Source: Candidatus Kerfeldbacteria bacterium RIFCSPHIGHO2_12_FULL_48_17
GTDB taxonomy: Bacteria > Patescibacteriota > Patescibacteriia > HO2-48-17
Direction of reading: 5' to 3'
Assembly (NCBI GenBank): GCA_001818775.1
Contig: MHKD01000009.1
Span: forward strand, 1-33,408
DNA: 33,408 nucleotides
Part shown: positions 25,849 through 33,408 of the stretch, one piece after another
Layout: every line of letters begins with the position of its first letter
Numbering within the stretch: position 1 is the stretch's first letter
Program-made: the position numbers and the translations under genes
The notes under the pieces: model-generated
Databases searched by the model: none
What the model was told of the DNA's origin: nothing
What the model saw: the letters and a program-made list of their open reading frames with translations, nothing else

Positions 25849-27507
25849 ATGCCGCAAAAACACAGCAAAAGCAAAGGTTCCAACATATTCATCCGCGCCC
25901 TAGAAAACGAAGGCGTCTCCTACATCTTTGGCGTCCCCGGCGAAGAAAACCTTGATTTCCTCAACTCCCTGGCCCACTCCGGCATCCAGCTCATCACCAC
26001 CCGCCACGAACAATCCGCCGGTTTTATGGCCGCCACCATCGGCCGCCTCACCGGTAAAGCCGGCGTCGCGTTATCCACCCTCGGCCCCGGCGCCACCAAC
26101 CTGGCCACTCCGGCCGCTTACGCCACCCTCGGCGGTATGCCCATGATGATGATCACCGGCCAAAAACCGATCAAGCGCAGCAAGCAGGGCCATTTCCAAA
26201 TCATCGAAACGGTCAACTTCATGAAACCGATCACGAAATATACCGCGCAGATCGTCAATGCCGGTAACATTCCCTCGCGCGTGCGTGAAGCGATGCGCCT
26301 CGCCGAAGAAGAACGACCCGGAGCCGTGCACCTCGAGCTGCCCGAAGACGTCGCCTGCGAATCCACTGAAGCGGAAATTTTTCCCGTCAAAAAAGTCCGC
26401 CGCCCGGTGGCCGAAGCCAAAGCCATTGCCCAGGCCGCCAGCATGATCACGACCGCGCACCGTCCGCTGATTTTAATTGGGGCCGGTGCCAATCGCAAAC
26501 TCACTTCCAAAATGCTGCGCGAATTCATTGACGCCACCGGCATCCCCTTTTTCAATACGCAGATGGGCAAGGGCGTCGTGGATGAGCAGCATCCGTTATT
26601 TCTCGGTACAGCCGCATTGAGCGCGGGCGATTACGTTCACCATGCCCTGGAAAAAGCCGATCTCATTATCAACGTCGGTCACGATGTCGTCGAAAAACCG
26701 CCTTTTATTATGCAGCGCGGCAGCGCTCAGGTTATTCACATGAATTTTTTCACGGCCAAGGTTGATGATATTTATTTTCCGCAACTGGAAGTGGTGGGCG
26801 ATATTGCGAATGCGGTGTGGCAACTGAAAGAGCTCGTGAAGCCGCAGCCCCACTGGGATTTTGAACATTTTTTGCGCGTGAAGACGGCGTTTGTGGCGCA
26901 TGTCGCTGAAACGGCTGACGACGCGCGCTTCCCGATGATTCCCCAGCGGATTGTTGCCGACGTGCGGCGCGTAATGGGTGAAGAAGATATTGTGACGCTC
27001 GACAACGGCATGTACAAAATCTGGTTTGCGCGGCAGTATCAGGCGCGGCGAAAAAATACGTTGCTGCTCGATAATGCTCTGGCGACGATGGGCGCGGGGT
27101 TGCCGTCGGGCATGGCGGCCAAGCTGGTAATGCCGGAACGGCGGGTCTTGGTTGTGGCCGGCGACGGCGGGTTTATGATGAATTCGCAGGAATTGGAAAC
27201 GGCGGTACGACTGAAGTTGGATATCACCGTGCTGGTTTTGGTTGACCGGCAGTACGGCATGATTCGCTGGAAACAGGCGGCGAGCGGTTTTACGGACTTT
27301 GGCCTGGATTTTGGCAATCCGGATTTTGTGAAGTATGCAGCGGCCTATGGCGCGCATGGACATCGCGTGAGTACGGCGCGCGAGTTGGTGCCGTTGCTAG
27401 AAAAAACGTTTGTTGATGGCGGGGTTCACGTCGTTGAATTGCCGATTGATTATTCAGAAAATGAACGCGTGTTGAACCAGCTGAGTGCGATAACAAAAAA
27501 TATTTAG
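25849..27507 (+). CDS. Thiamine diphosphate enzyme, acetolactate synthase-like
   Basis: FGVPGEENLDFLNSL, HEQSAGFMA, GPGATNLATP, VVAGDGGFMMNSQELETAVR. Confidence 0.88.
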   Translation: MPQKHSKSKGSNIFIRALENEGVSYIFGVPGEENLDFLNSLAHSGIQLITTRHEQSAGFMAATIGRLTGKAGVALSTLGPGATNLATPAAYATLGGMPMMMITGQKPIKRSKQGHFQIIETVNFMKPITKYTAQIVNAGNIPSRVREAMRLAEEERPGAVHLELPEDVACESTEAEIFPVKKVRRPVAEAKAIAQAASMITTAHRPLILIGAGANRKLTSKMLREFIDATGIPFFNTQMGKGVVDEQHPLFLGTAALSAGDYVHHALEKADLIINVGHDVVEKPPFIMQRGSAQVIHMNFFTAKVDDIYFPQLEVVGDIANAVWQLKELVKPQPHWDFEHFLRVKTAFVAHVAETADDARFPMIPQRIVADVRRVMGEEDIVTLDNGMYKIWFARQYQARRKNTLLLDNALATMGAGLPSGMAAKLVMPERRVLVVAGDGGFMMNSQELETAVRLKLDITVLVLVDRQYGMIRWKQAASGFTDFGLDFGNPDFVKYAAAYGAHGHRVSTARELVPLLEKTFVDGGVHVVELPIDYSENERVLNQLSAITKNI

Positions 27508-27553
27508 ACGCGGGCGGGCGTAAGCACCGCATCAGCTTTTTAATGCAAAATAT

Positions 27554-28921
27554 ATGAAAAAATTTATTTCTGTAAATCCGACGACGGGTGAGACGATGGC
27601 GGAATTCGCTGAATTAAGTGATACTGAGTTGGAAAAAAAAATTGCGCAGGCGCAGGGCAGATTTATGCAGTGGCGGGAAACGACATTTACCGAACGACAG
27701 GTGTTGCTGCACAAGGTAGCTGTGTTGTTGCGCGAACGCAAGCAGCAGTATGGCGAAATGCTGACGAAGGAAATGGGCAAACCGGTGACGCAAGCCGTGG
27801 CCGAAGTGGAAAAGTGCGCCTGGGTGTGTGAATACTATGCTGATGAAACGGCCAAAATCGTGGCACCCGAAATGGTGAAAACGGACGCCAGCGAAAGTTA
27901 TGTGGCCTTTGAACCTTTGGGCATAGTGTTGGCCGTAATGCCGTGGAATTATGCCTTTTGGCAGGTCATGCGGTTTGCGGCACCGGCGGTCATGGCCGGC
28001 AATGTGGGTTTACTAAAACACGCTTCCAATGTGCCGCAGAGCGCGCAAACGTTGGAGCAGGTGTTTGTCGATGCCGGTTTTCCGGTGGGCGTGTTTCAAA
28101 ATCTGTTGATTGGGTCGGCGCGGGTAGATGCGTTGATCAGCGATGCGCGGGTGAAAGCCGTAACGCTGACGGGCAGTGAAGGCGCCGGTGTACAGGTGGG
28201 TGCGACGGCGGGACGGGAAATCAAACCGAGTGTCCTGGAACTTGGCGGCAGTGATCCGTTTATTATTTTAGCCGATGCTGATGTGGCGGCAGCCTGTGAA
28301 ATTGGCGTCACCGCCCGTTTGCAGAACAATGGGCAGAGCTGCATTGCGGCCAAACGATTTATTGTGGTGAGTGAACGCGCCGAGGAATTTGTAAAAATGT
28401 TTTGTGAAAAATTCACCGCATTGAAAATTGGCGATCCGCTCGATACAGCGACGCAGATTGGGCCCTTGGCAACAGAGCAAGGATTGAACGACATAGCTGC
28501 GCTGGTGGAAAAATCAGTGGCGGCCGGCGCGAAGCTGGTGTGCGGCGGCAAGCGCGTGGGTGGAAAAGGCTGGTTTTATGAACCGACGATTTTGACTGAT
28601 GTGCGGCCCGGCATGCCGGCCTACGACAAAGAAATGTTTGGCCCGGTAGCGGCGGTGATTACGGTGAAAGACGCCAACGAAGCGGTGAGGGTGGCCAATG
28701 ACACGCGTTTTGGTCTCGGCGCATCGATCTGGACCAAAAGCACCGAAACCGCTAAAAAACTCATCCCGCAAATTGAAGCCGGGGCCGTGTTTGTGAATGG
28801 CCTGGTGAAATCCGACCCACGTATGCCGTTTGGTGGCATCAAAAAATCAGGCTATGGCCGCGAACTCGCCAGCTACGGCATCAAAGCTTTTATGAATATC
28901 AAAACGGTCTGGATAAAATAA
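27554..28921 (+). CDS. Aldehyde dehydrogenase (NAD(P)-dependent, succinate-semialdehyde dehydrogenase-like)
   Basis: MPWNYAFWQVMR, VLELGGSDPFI, NNGQSCIAAKRFIV, MPFGGIKKSGYGRELA. Confidence 0.9.
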   Translation: MKKFISVNPTTGETMAEFAELSDTELEKKIAQAQGRFMQWRETTFTERQVLLHKVAVLLRERKQQYGEMLTKEMGKPVTQAVAEVEKCAWVCEYYADETAKIVAPEMVKTDASESYVAFEPLGIVLAVMPWNYAFWQVMRFAAPAVMAGNVGLLKHASNVPQSAQTLEQVFVDAGFPVGVFQNLLIGSARVDALISDARVKAVTLTGSEGAGVQVGATAGREIKPSVLELGGSDPFIILADADVAAACEIGVTARLQNNGQSCIAAKRFIVVSERAEEFVKMFCEKFTALKIGDPLDTATQIGPLATEQGLNDIAALVEKSVAAGAKLVCGGKRVGGKGWFYEPTILTDVRPGMPAYDKEMFGPVAAVITVKDANEAVRVANDTRFGLGASIWTKSTETAKKLIPQIEAGAVFVNGLVKSDPRMPFGGIKKSGYGRELASYGIKAFMNIKTVWIK

Positions 28922-28937
28922 TTCGCCCGCAGAAAAT

Positions 28938-28975
28938 AAAACAGGCCTGAAAGCATAAAGCGATCAGGTCTGTTT
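28938..28975. terminator. Bidirectional terminator-like hairpin between convergent genes
   Basis: AAACAGGCCTGA / TCAGGTCTGTTT inverted repeat flanked by A/T runs. Confidence 0.75.
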
Positions 28976-28998
28976 CAAAAAAACAGCCCGCAAAAATA

Positions 28999-30951
28999 TC
29001 AGAAGGACATGCCGCTGTAACCGTTGCCAACTCGGCTATAGCTGGTGCAAAACGCAGTGACCTTCGGTAACTCCCACTGAAAAAAATACCGAACCTGGAC
29101 AACCTTATCCAGATAAAAAGCACATTCGGGATCATTTTCAACGGCAGCATCATAGGCTTCGATGGTCGAATTATTCGCCTGATGAAATCTATGCTTCTCA
29201 TCAAGCGCCTTGTTGGCAGCCACCGCTCCTTTAAGCAACACGTACGAAAGCAACAAACGATTCATGGCTTCAACGAAAGCATACGACTGGCTCTTATAAT
29301 GCGCCAGAATGTGGGGTTGAACGGTCCGTTCTTCTTTTTTCTTTTTGGCGTCAACAAAAATCGAAACGAACTCAGCGACGATTTTTCCAAAGCCTTGAAA
29401 AAAATTAGCCAGACTTTGTGCCTCAGTCCTCAGGGTGTCAGCTTCCTGCCACTCCTCACACTCCGCCACCACCATCGCCTGCAGACCAGCCCAGATAGCG
29501 CCATTCGCGGAAGGGAGAACACGCTTTAGCACATGATCAACCATTACGGGATTGGCACCCTCATAAAGGTCGAACACATGACAGTCACGCAGCAGAGAAG
29601 CAATCCCTTCTACAAGGATATAGCCCCACCCACCCTTCACAGTCTTGCAACTATCAATCACTTTCTTGGCTGCATCGGACGCGCCCATCTTACAGAGTGG
29701 AGTTAACAAAGCCAATAACCCCTCCCACTGCATCTTCTGGACGCGGTCACCATTAAAATCAGCCAACTTGGCCATATCCTTGGCAAACGACGCTAAAAGA
29801 AGCAACGCCGTCCAGCCATCAATTTGACACTTACTCATGGTCAGGCGCCGACGAACATCCTCGAGATCAATCAATTTCCCTTCATAAATATCGCGTTCAC
29901 GGGCGTGCACAAGCGCGAGACGATATGCACGGGCCATGGTGCTGCAGGCCTGAATCCCGACAAAAAGCCGGGATTCATTCATCATGCTGATTAAAAGCTG
30001 CTTTAAACCCTTACCCAGTTCTCCAATCAAATAACCAATGCACTCCCCGCCGCCATTCCCGAAACCTATGGAGCACGTCGCCGACTCATCTAAGCCTAAT
30101 TTCTTCTCTATACCAAGGGTAGTACAACCGTTGGGACCCATGATATTCCCCTCCTCATCAACAAGAAACTTCGGCACCGCGAATAGACTGATCTCCCAAG
30201 TTCCATCAGGCATCTGTGTTTGGGCCAGCAAAAAATGAATAATATTTCCGGTGACGTCATGATCTCCACCTGAAATGAAAACCTTCTGCCCCTTTATCAG
30301 GAAAACATCTCCCTCTTTCCAGGTAGCAATCGTCTCCATGTCCGGGAGATTACTGCCAACCTTCTCTTCCGTCATGGTCATCGCCGCCAGCCACTCCTGC
30401 TTCACAAGTTTCGGCAAGAAAACTTTCTTCAACCATGGACTGCCGTATTTTTCAAGCACCCGTGCCCCCGAAAATGTAAGTCCGGGGAGTAAGGCGAACG
30501 GTGGATCAGCACCGACATAGGCAAGGGCCATAAGCGACTCAACATAATGCGGTAAGCCCAAACCCCCGTTTTCCGGCGAAATATCAATGCGCCCGAGACC
30601 GAGGTCATTAAAAAGCTTCAAGACCCGTCTGTATGGAGGTGGGACAAACACATTTCCATTCTCAAAATATGTACCCCTTTCTCCCGGTCCTAAACCGACA
30701 CCGGCATTGTACTTAAGATAGAGCGGGGCAATTTCATCAGCAGCGAACTCAACGGTCTGCTGCAAGAAATCCTGTATGAGCTCAGGAGAAATAGTACTTT
30801 TCATCTTCCCATCCTGAGACTCAAGGTCTGCAGTATCTTCCTTCCCGACTAGCTCTTCTGAAAGAAATGGCCAAGTCCTCAGGCTATCATCAAAGCCAAA
30901 AACTTTGGGCCAAAACATCAGATTTCGTTGGTCAACATAATAAGGCACCAT
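28999..30951 (-). CDS. Acyl-CoA dehydrogenase-like flavoprotein
   Basis: LGLGRIDISPENGGLGLPHY, WLAAMTMTEEKVGSNLPDMETIA, FISGGDHD, GWGYILVEGIASLLRDCHVFDLYEGAN. Confidence 0.85.
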   Translation of the reverse strand: MVPYYVDQRNLMFWPKVFGFDDSLRTWPFLSEELVGKEDTADLESQDGKMKSTISPELIQDFLQQTVEFAADEIAPLYLKYNAGVGLGPGERGTYFENGNVFVPPPYRRVLKLFNDLGLGRIDISPENGGLGLPHYVESLMALAYVGADPPFALLPGLTFSGARVLEKYGSPWLKKVFLPKLVKQEWLAAMTMTEEKVGSNLPDMETIATWKEGDVFLIKGQKVFISGGDHDVTGNIIHFLLAQTQMPDGTWEISLFAVPKFLVDEEGNIMGPNGCTTLGIEKKLGLDESATCSIGFGNGGGECIGYLIGELGKGLKQLLISMMNESRLFVGIQACSTMARAYRLALVHARERDIYEGKLIDLEDVRRRLTMSKCQIDGWTALLLLASFAKDMAKLADFNGDRVQKMQWEGLLALLTPLCKMGASDAAKKVIDSCKTVKGGWGYILVEGIASLLRDCHVFDLYEGANPVMVDHVLKRVLPSANGAIWAGLQAMVVAECEEWQEADTLRTEAQSLANFFQGFGKIVAEFVSIFVDAKKKKEERTVQPHILAHYKSQSYAFVEAMNRLLLSYVLLKGAVAANKALDEKHRFHQANNSTIEAYDAAVENDPECAFYLDKVVQVRYFFQWELPKVTAFCTSYSRVGNGYSGMSF

Positions 30952-31166
30952 GTTAGTTCTCCTTTGTCAAAGGGCATCAACAAAACCCCTCACCATTATT
31001 CTTCCCCGCGCTGGCCGGTGAGCACACACAGCACAGGTTGATATCATTGTGACAAATTTCCTATGAAAAACACAGGAGGCCGGATCAAAACCCGCCCCTC
31101 CCATTTGCCAAAATGCTAAGCGCATCATACGGATAAGTCCCCTTTTTGTCAAAAAACAACCTCTTT

Positions 31167-31195
31167 GCAGCATCGAACAAAAGGCTCTATAATAG
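31167..31195 (+). promoter_or_regulatory. Sigma70-like promoter
   Basis: TTGCAG 31167-31172, 17-nt spacer, TATAAT 31190-31195. Confidence 0.6.
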
Positions 31196-31217
31196 ATACA
31201 TCATTAACCCCCTATCT

Positions 31218-31592
31218 ATGGAAAAAAACTTCGAACGAAATATTTCTCCTCAAAATGACCAGGAAAAACCGGCAAAAATCACCGGTGATTTTTCAACAAC
31301 ATACAAAGGCGAAAAGATTCCTGAAACGGCCTCTCATGCCTTCGAAAAATCCATGGGCCTGGGCAGCGAAGGACTCAAGACAGCCCAGGATTTTTGGCAG
31401 ACAGAAATGAATTCACGCACTGATTCGGCACGATATAAGGTTCCTTATATCATTGAAGGAAAACTCGATGGCAACGTGGTCTACCGAGAGAAAGGTGGCT
31501 TAGGGAACCTTCCCAAAAATATAAACGACCTACCTGAGGGCCGCGAAGAGGAAATTCAGTACTTTATTGTTGGATACGACATTACGCGATAA
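31218..31592 (+). CDS. Hypothetical soluble protein
   Basis: 124 aa from ATG 31218 downstream of a good promoter; followed by a terminator. Confidence 0.65.
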   Translation: MEKNFERNISPQNDQEKPAKITGDFSTTYKGEKIPETASHAFEKSMGLGSEGLKTAQDFWQTEMNSRTDSARYKVPYIIEGKLDGNVVYREKGGLGNLPKNINDLPEGREEEIQYFIVGYDITR

Positions 31593-31635
31593 TAGCGAGC
31601 GTCCATCGCAAAACCCAGCCACTCACAGCAAACAA

Positions 31636-31662
31636 AAAGACCGACAATCCTTGCCGGTCTTT
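31636..31662. terminator. Rho-independent terminator
   Basis: AAAGACCG / CGGTCTTT hairpin. Confidence 0.7.
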
Positions 31663-31741
31663 ATTGATTGATCATTTCATTGCGGGCAATACGGTATATC
31701 CAAGAAAAAAATGACAAATCCGTATCAAAATCACGCTCGGA

Positions 31742-32563
31742 TTACTTTTTCCTGCGTTTTCTGGGTTTGCGGATCGATTTCGCCGGCGCACCAACCGACA
31801 TTTTATGTTGCCAACCCACCAGCGCCACCAACAAAAACGCCATGAGCGCGATCACCGTCAATTCCGCTGTACTGGAAATAATATACACGCCAGGAAACTT
31901 GGCGCGAATACCGATAATAGCCCACATCACCACCGCCACAAAAATAGCATCATGATGTTTGTATGCCATCAAACCAGCCACAATCGCTGCCACGACCATC
32001 ATCATCGCTGCCCATGTTTCCGGACCGACACCACAGTGCGACCACCCCAAAACATACAACGCCACCGAAATATTGGCGATCGTTGCCACGCTGATCCAAC
32101 CGAGATACAAACTGAACGGCGCATGCACCAACCACCAATCAGCCCGCGTAAATTTTTTCACCCGCCGCTCAATTTCCGCATAGGCCATCACCAAACTTAC
32201 CAGCAAAACAATCATCGGCACGACACTGGCCACCGGATATCCAAGATGCCACAAAAATATCCAGGTGCTGTTGGCAACCGCACCCAAAATAAACCACATG
32301 CGAATCATCTGCATATTTTCCAACCGGGATTTGTGAGCATGCAAGGAAAAAGTCTGGTAAATCGCAAAAGCGGTCAGCGCCACATAAATCAAACCCCAAA
32401 TAGAAAAGACATAGGCCGCCGGCACAAAAAATATGTCAAACTGATTGGAAATCTCGCCGGTCGTTTTGCCGCCAATGGGTAAATAATTCGCCATGGCATT
32501 CACAAACAAACTGAAAACCAGCAAAATCAATACCCAACCGCGCAAAAACGTATTCTGTTTCAT
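31742..32563 (-). CDS. TspO/MBR-like (tryptophan-rich) membrane protein
   Basis: Multi-TM; ANYLPIGGKTTGEISNQFDIFFVPAAYVFSIWGLIYVAL; LGWISVATIANISVALYVLGW. Confidence 0.75.
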   Translation of the reverse strand: MKQNTFLRGWVLILLVFSLFVNAMANYLPIGGKTTGEISNQFDIFFVPAAYVFSIWGLIYVALTAFAIYQTFSLHAHKSRLENMQMIRMWFILGAVANSTWIFLWHLGYPVASVVPMIVLLVSLVMAYAEIERRVKKFTRADWWLVHAPFSLYLGWISVATIANISVALYVLGWSHCGVGPETWAAMMMVVAAIVAGLMAYKHHDAIFVAVVMWAIIGIRAKFPGVYIISSTAELTVIALMAFLLVALVGWQHKMSVGAPAKSIRKPRKRRKK

Positions 32564-32590
32564 ATTTTTATTTATTTTTTTGGTGACCTT

Positions 32591-33295
32591 TTACCTATGT
32601 AGTATAACGCTATTATAGCGCTCATGCAAAACAATTCCCACCGCCTGTGCCACATTCAACGACTCCAGCGCCTGACTATGTGCAATAACCAAAGATATTC
32701 CCGGAGCCGACATACGAATACCCTTGCCTTCCGATCCGGCAATCACAATAATCTTCTGCTGCTTCTGCGCGCGCGCCGCATCAACCCCGACGCCACCGCT
32801 CACTTTCTCCAAACGAAACACCGGTCGCTCATCAGCAAATGACGCCACATATTCCTCCGCATCAGCGCGCGTCATCGGAAGCGACGGCACCTGAAACACA
32901 GCGCCAACTGACGAGCGCACCACCTTGGGACTGGCCGCATCAGCCGATTCCACCAACACCAAAGCCGCATCAAAACCCAAACATAGGCGCACAATCGTCC
33001 CCACATTCCCCGGATCCTGCACACCGTCAAGCACGACCAATGTCGGGGCGCGCTGAATATCAGCATCATCCCACTGCGGACAACGCGCCACAGCAGCAAT
33101 ATCCTGCGGCGTTTCGGTAGTAACCAGCGCAGCAAAATCACGACTATCCTTGGACGTGAAGGAAAACTCGACGGCGCGGGCTTCCGTAGCCACCCGCACC
33201 ACCTTGCGCCCCTCAACCAAACACAAACCACTGGCATCACGGCCTTTTTTGTTATGCAGCGAACGTATCAATTTTTCCTGCGATTGGGAAAGCAT
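32591..33295 (-). CDS. SpoU/TrmH-family RNA 2'-O-methyltransferase
   Basis: LVVLDGVQDPGNVGTIVRLCLGFDA, VIAGSEGKGIR, SLVIAHSQALESLNVAQAVGIVLHE. Confidence 0.88.
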   Translation of the reverse strand: MLSQSQEKLIRSLHNKKGRDASGLCLVEGRKVVRVATEARAVEFSFTSKDSRDFAALVTTETPQDIAAVARCPQWDDADIQRAPTLVVLDGVQDPGNVGTIVRLCLGFDAALVLVESADAASPKVVRSSVGAVFQVPSLPMTRADAEEYVASFADERPVFRLEKVSGGVGVDAARAQKQQKIIVIAGSEGKGIRMSAPGISLVIAHSQALESLNVAQAVGIVLHERYNSVILHR

Positions 33296-33315
33296 GCCTC
33301 AAGCATAGCATACGT

Positions 33316-33386
33316 GTCAACCGATATAATAAAGACACCGAAACGCCCTGAAAATCACACTGGTTGACCGATATAATATGACACCG
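33316..33386 (+). repeat. Direct repeat pair containing TATAAT
   Basis: gtcaaccgatataataaagacaccg (33316-33340) and gttgaccgatataatatgacaccg (33363-33386). Confidence 0.6.
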
Positions 33387-33408
33387 TGGAAGGCCTGAGT
33401 TGTTTAAG

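Noticed and set aside
1-33408. CRISPR array or transposase/IS element
   Set aside because: No short regularly spaced repeats and no transposase, Cas or recombinase-like ORF was recognised.

Overview
This 33.4-kb window is probably a bacterial chromosome segment. The style resembles Patescibacteria/CPR-like genomes (many short anchored proteins, a DUF5667-like protein, an intron-bearing tRNA), but taxonomy is inference only. Positions 1-6.8 kb form an AT-rich island of same-strand, mostly hypothetical gene modules. They are separated by a recurrent ~210-255 bp intergenic element (three full copies, two partial or degenerate copies). One module is a GHKL ATPase + STAS-like protein + HExxH protein, and one gene is duplicated (97-561 and 5503-5967). 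Positions 6.8-9.4 kb hold a secreted glycoside hydrolase-like protein, a small membrane protein and a histidine phosphatase. A tRNA gene at 9526-9817 is interrupted by a ~217-nt insert with group I intron hallmarks; splicing gives tRNA-Asn(GUU) with the anticodon split between nt 35 and 36. Positions 10-12 kb carry a HAD phosphatase, an XRE regulator, a hydrolase with an in-frame TAA and a DUF1059-like protein. Positions 12-24 kb carry surface proteins, a radical SAM protein with an overlapping unannotated small ORF, a TfoX-N protein, a P-loop NTPase, a TrmB-like regulator, and an S8 protease operon ending in a DUF5667-like protein with a hyperacidic tail. Positions 24-33 kb carry Pit/DUF47 phosphate transport, an acetolactate synthase-like enzyme, an aldehyde dehydrogenase, an acyl-CoA dehydrogenase, a TspO/MBR-like protein and a SpoU-type RNA methyltransferase. 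The strongest points for follow-up are the intron-split tRNA-Asn and the repeat-bounded module array. No searches or folding programs were run; family names come from motif reading.
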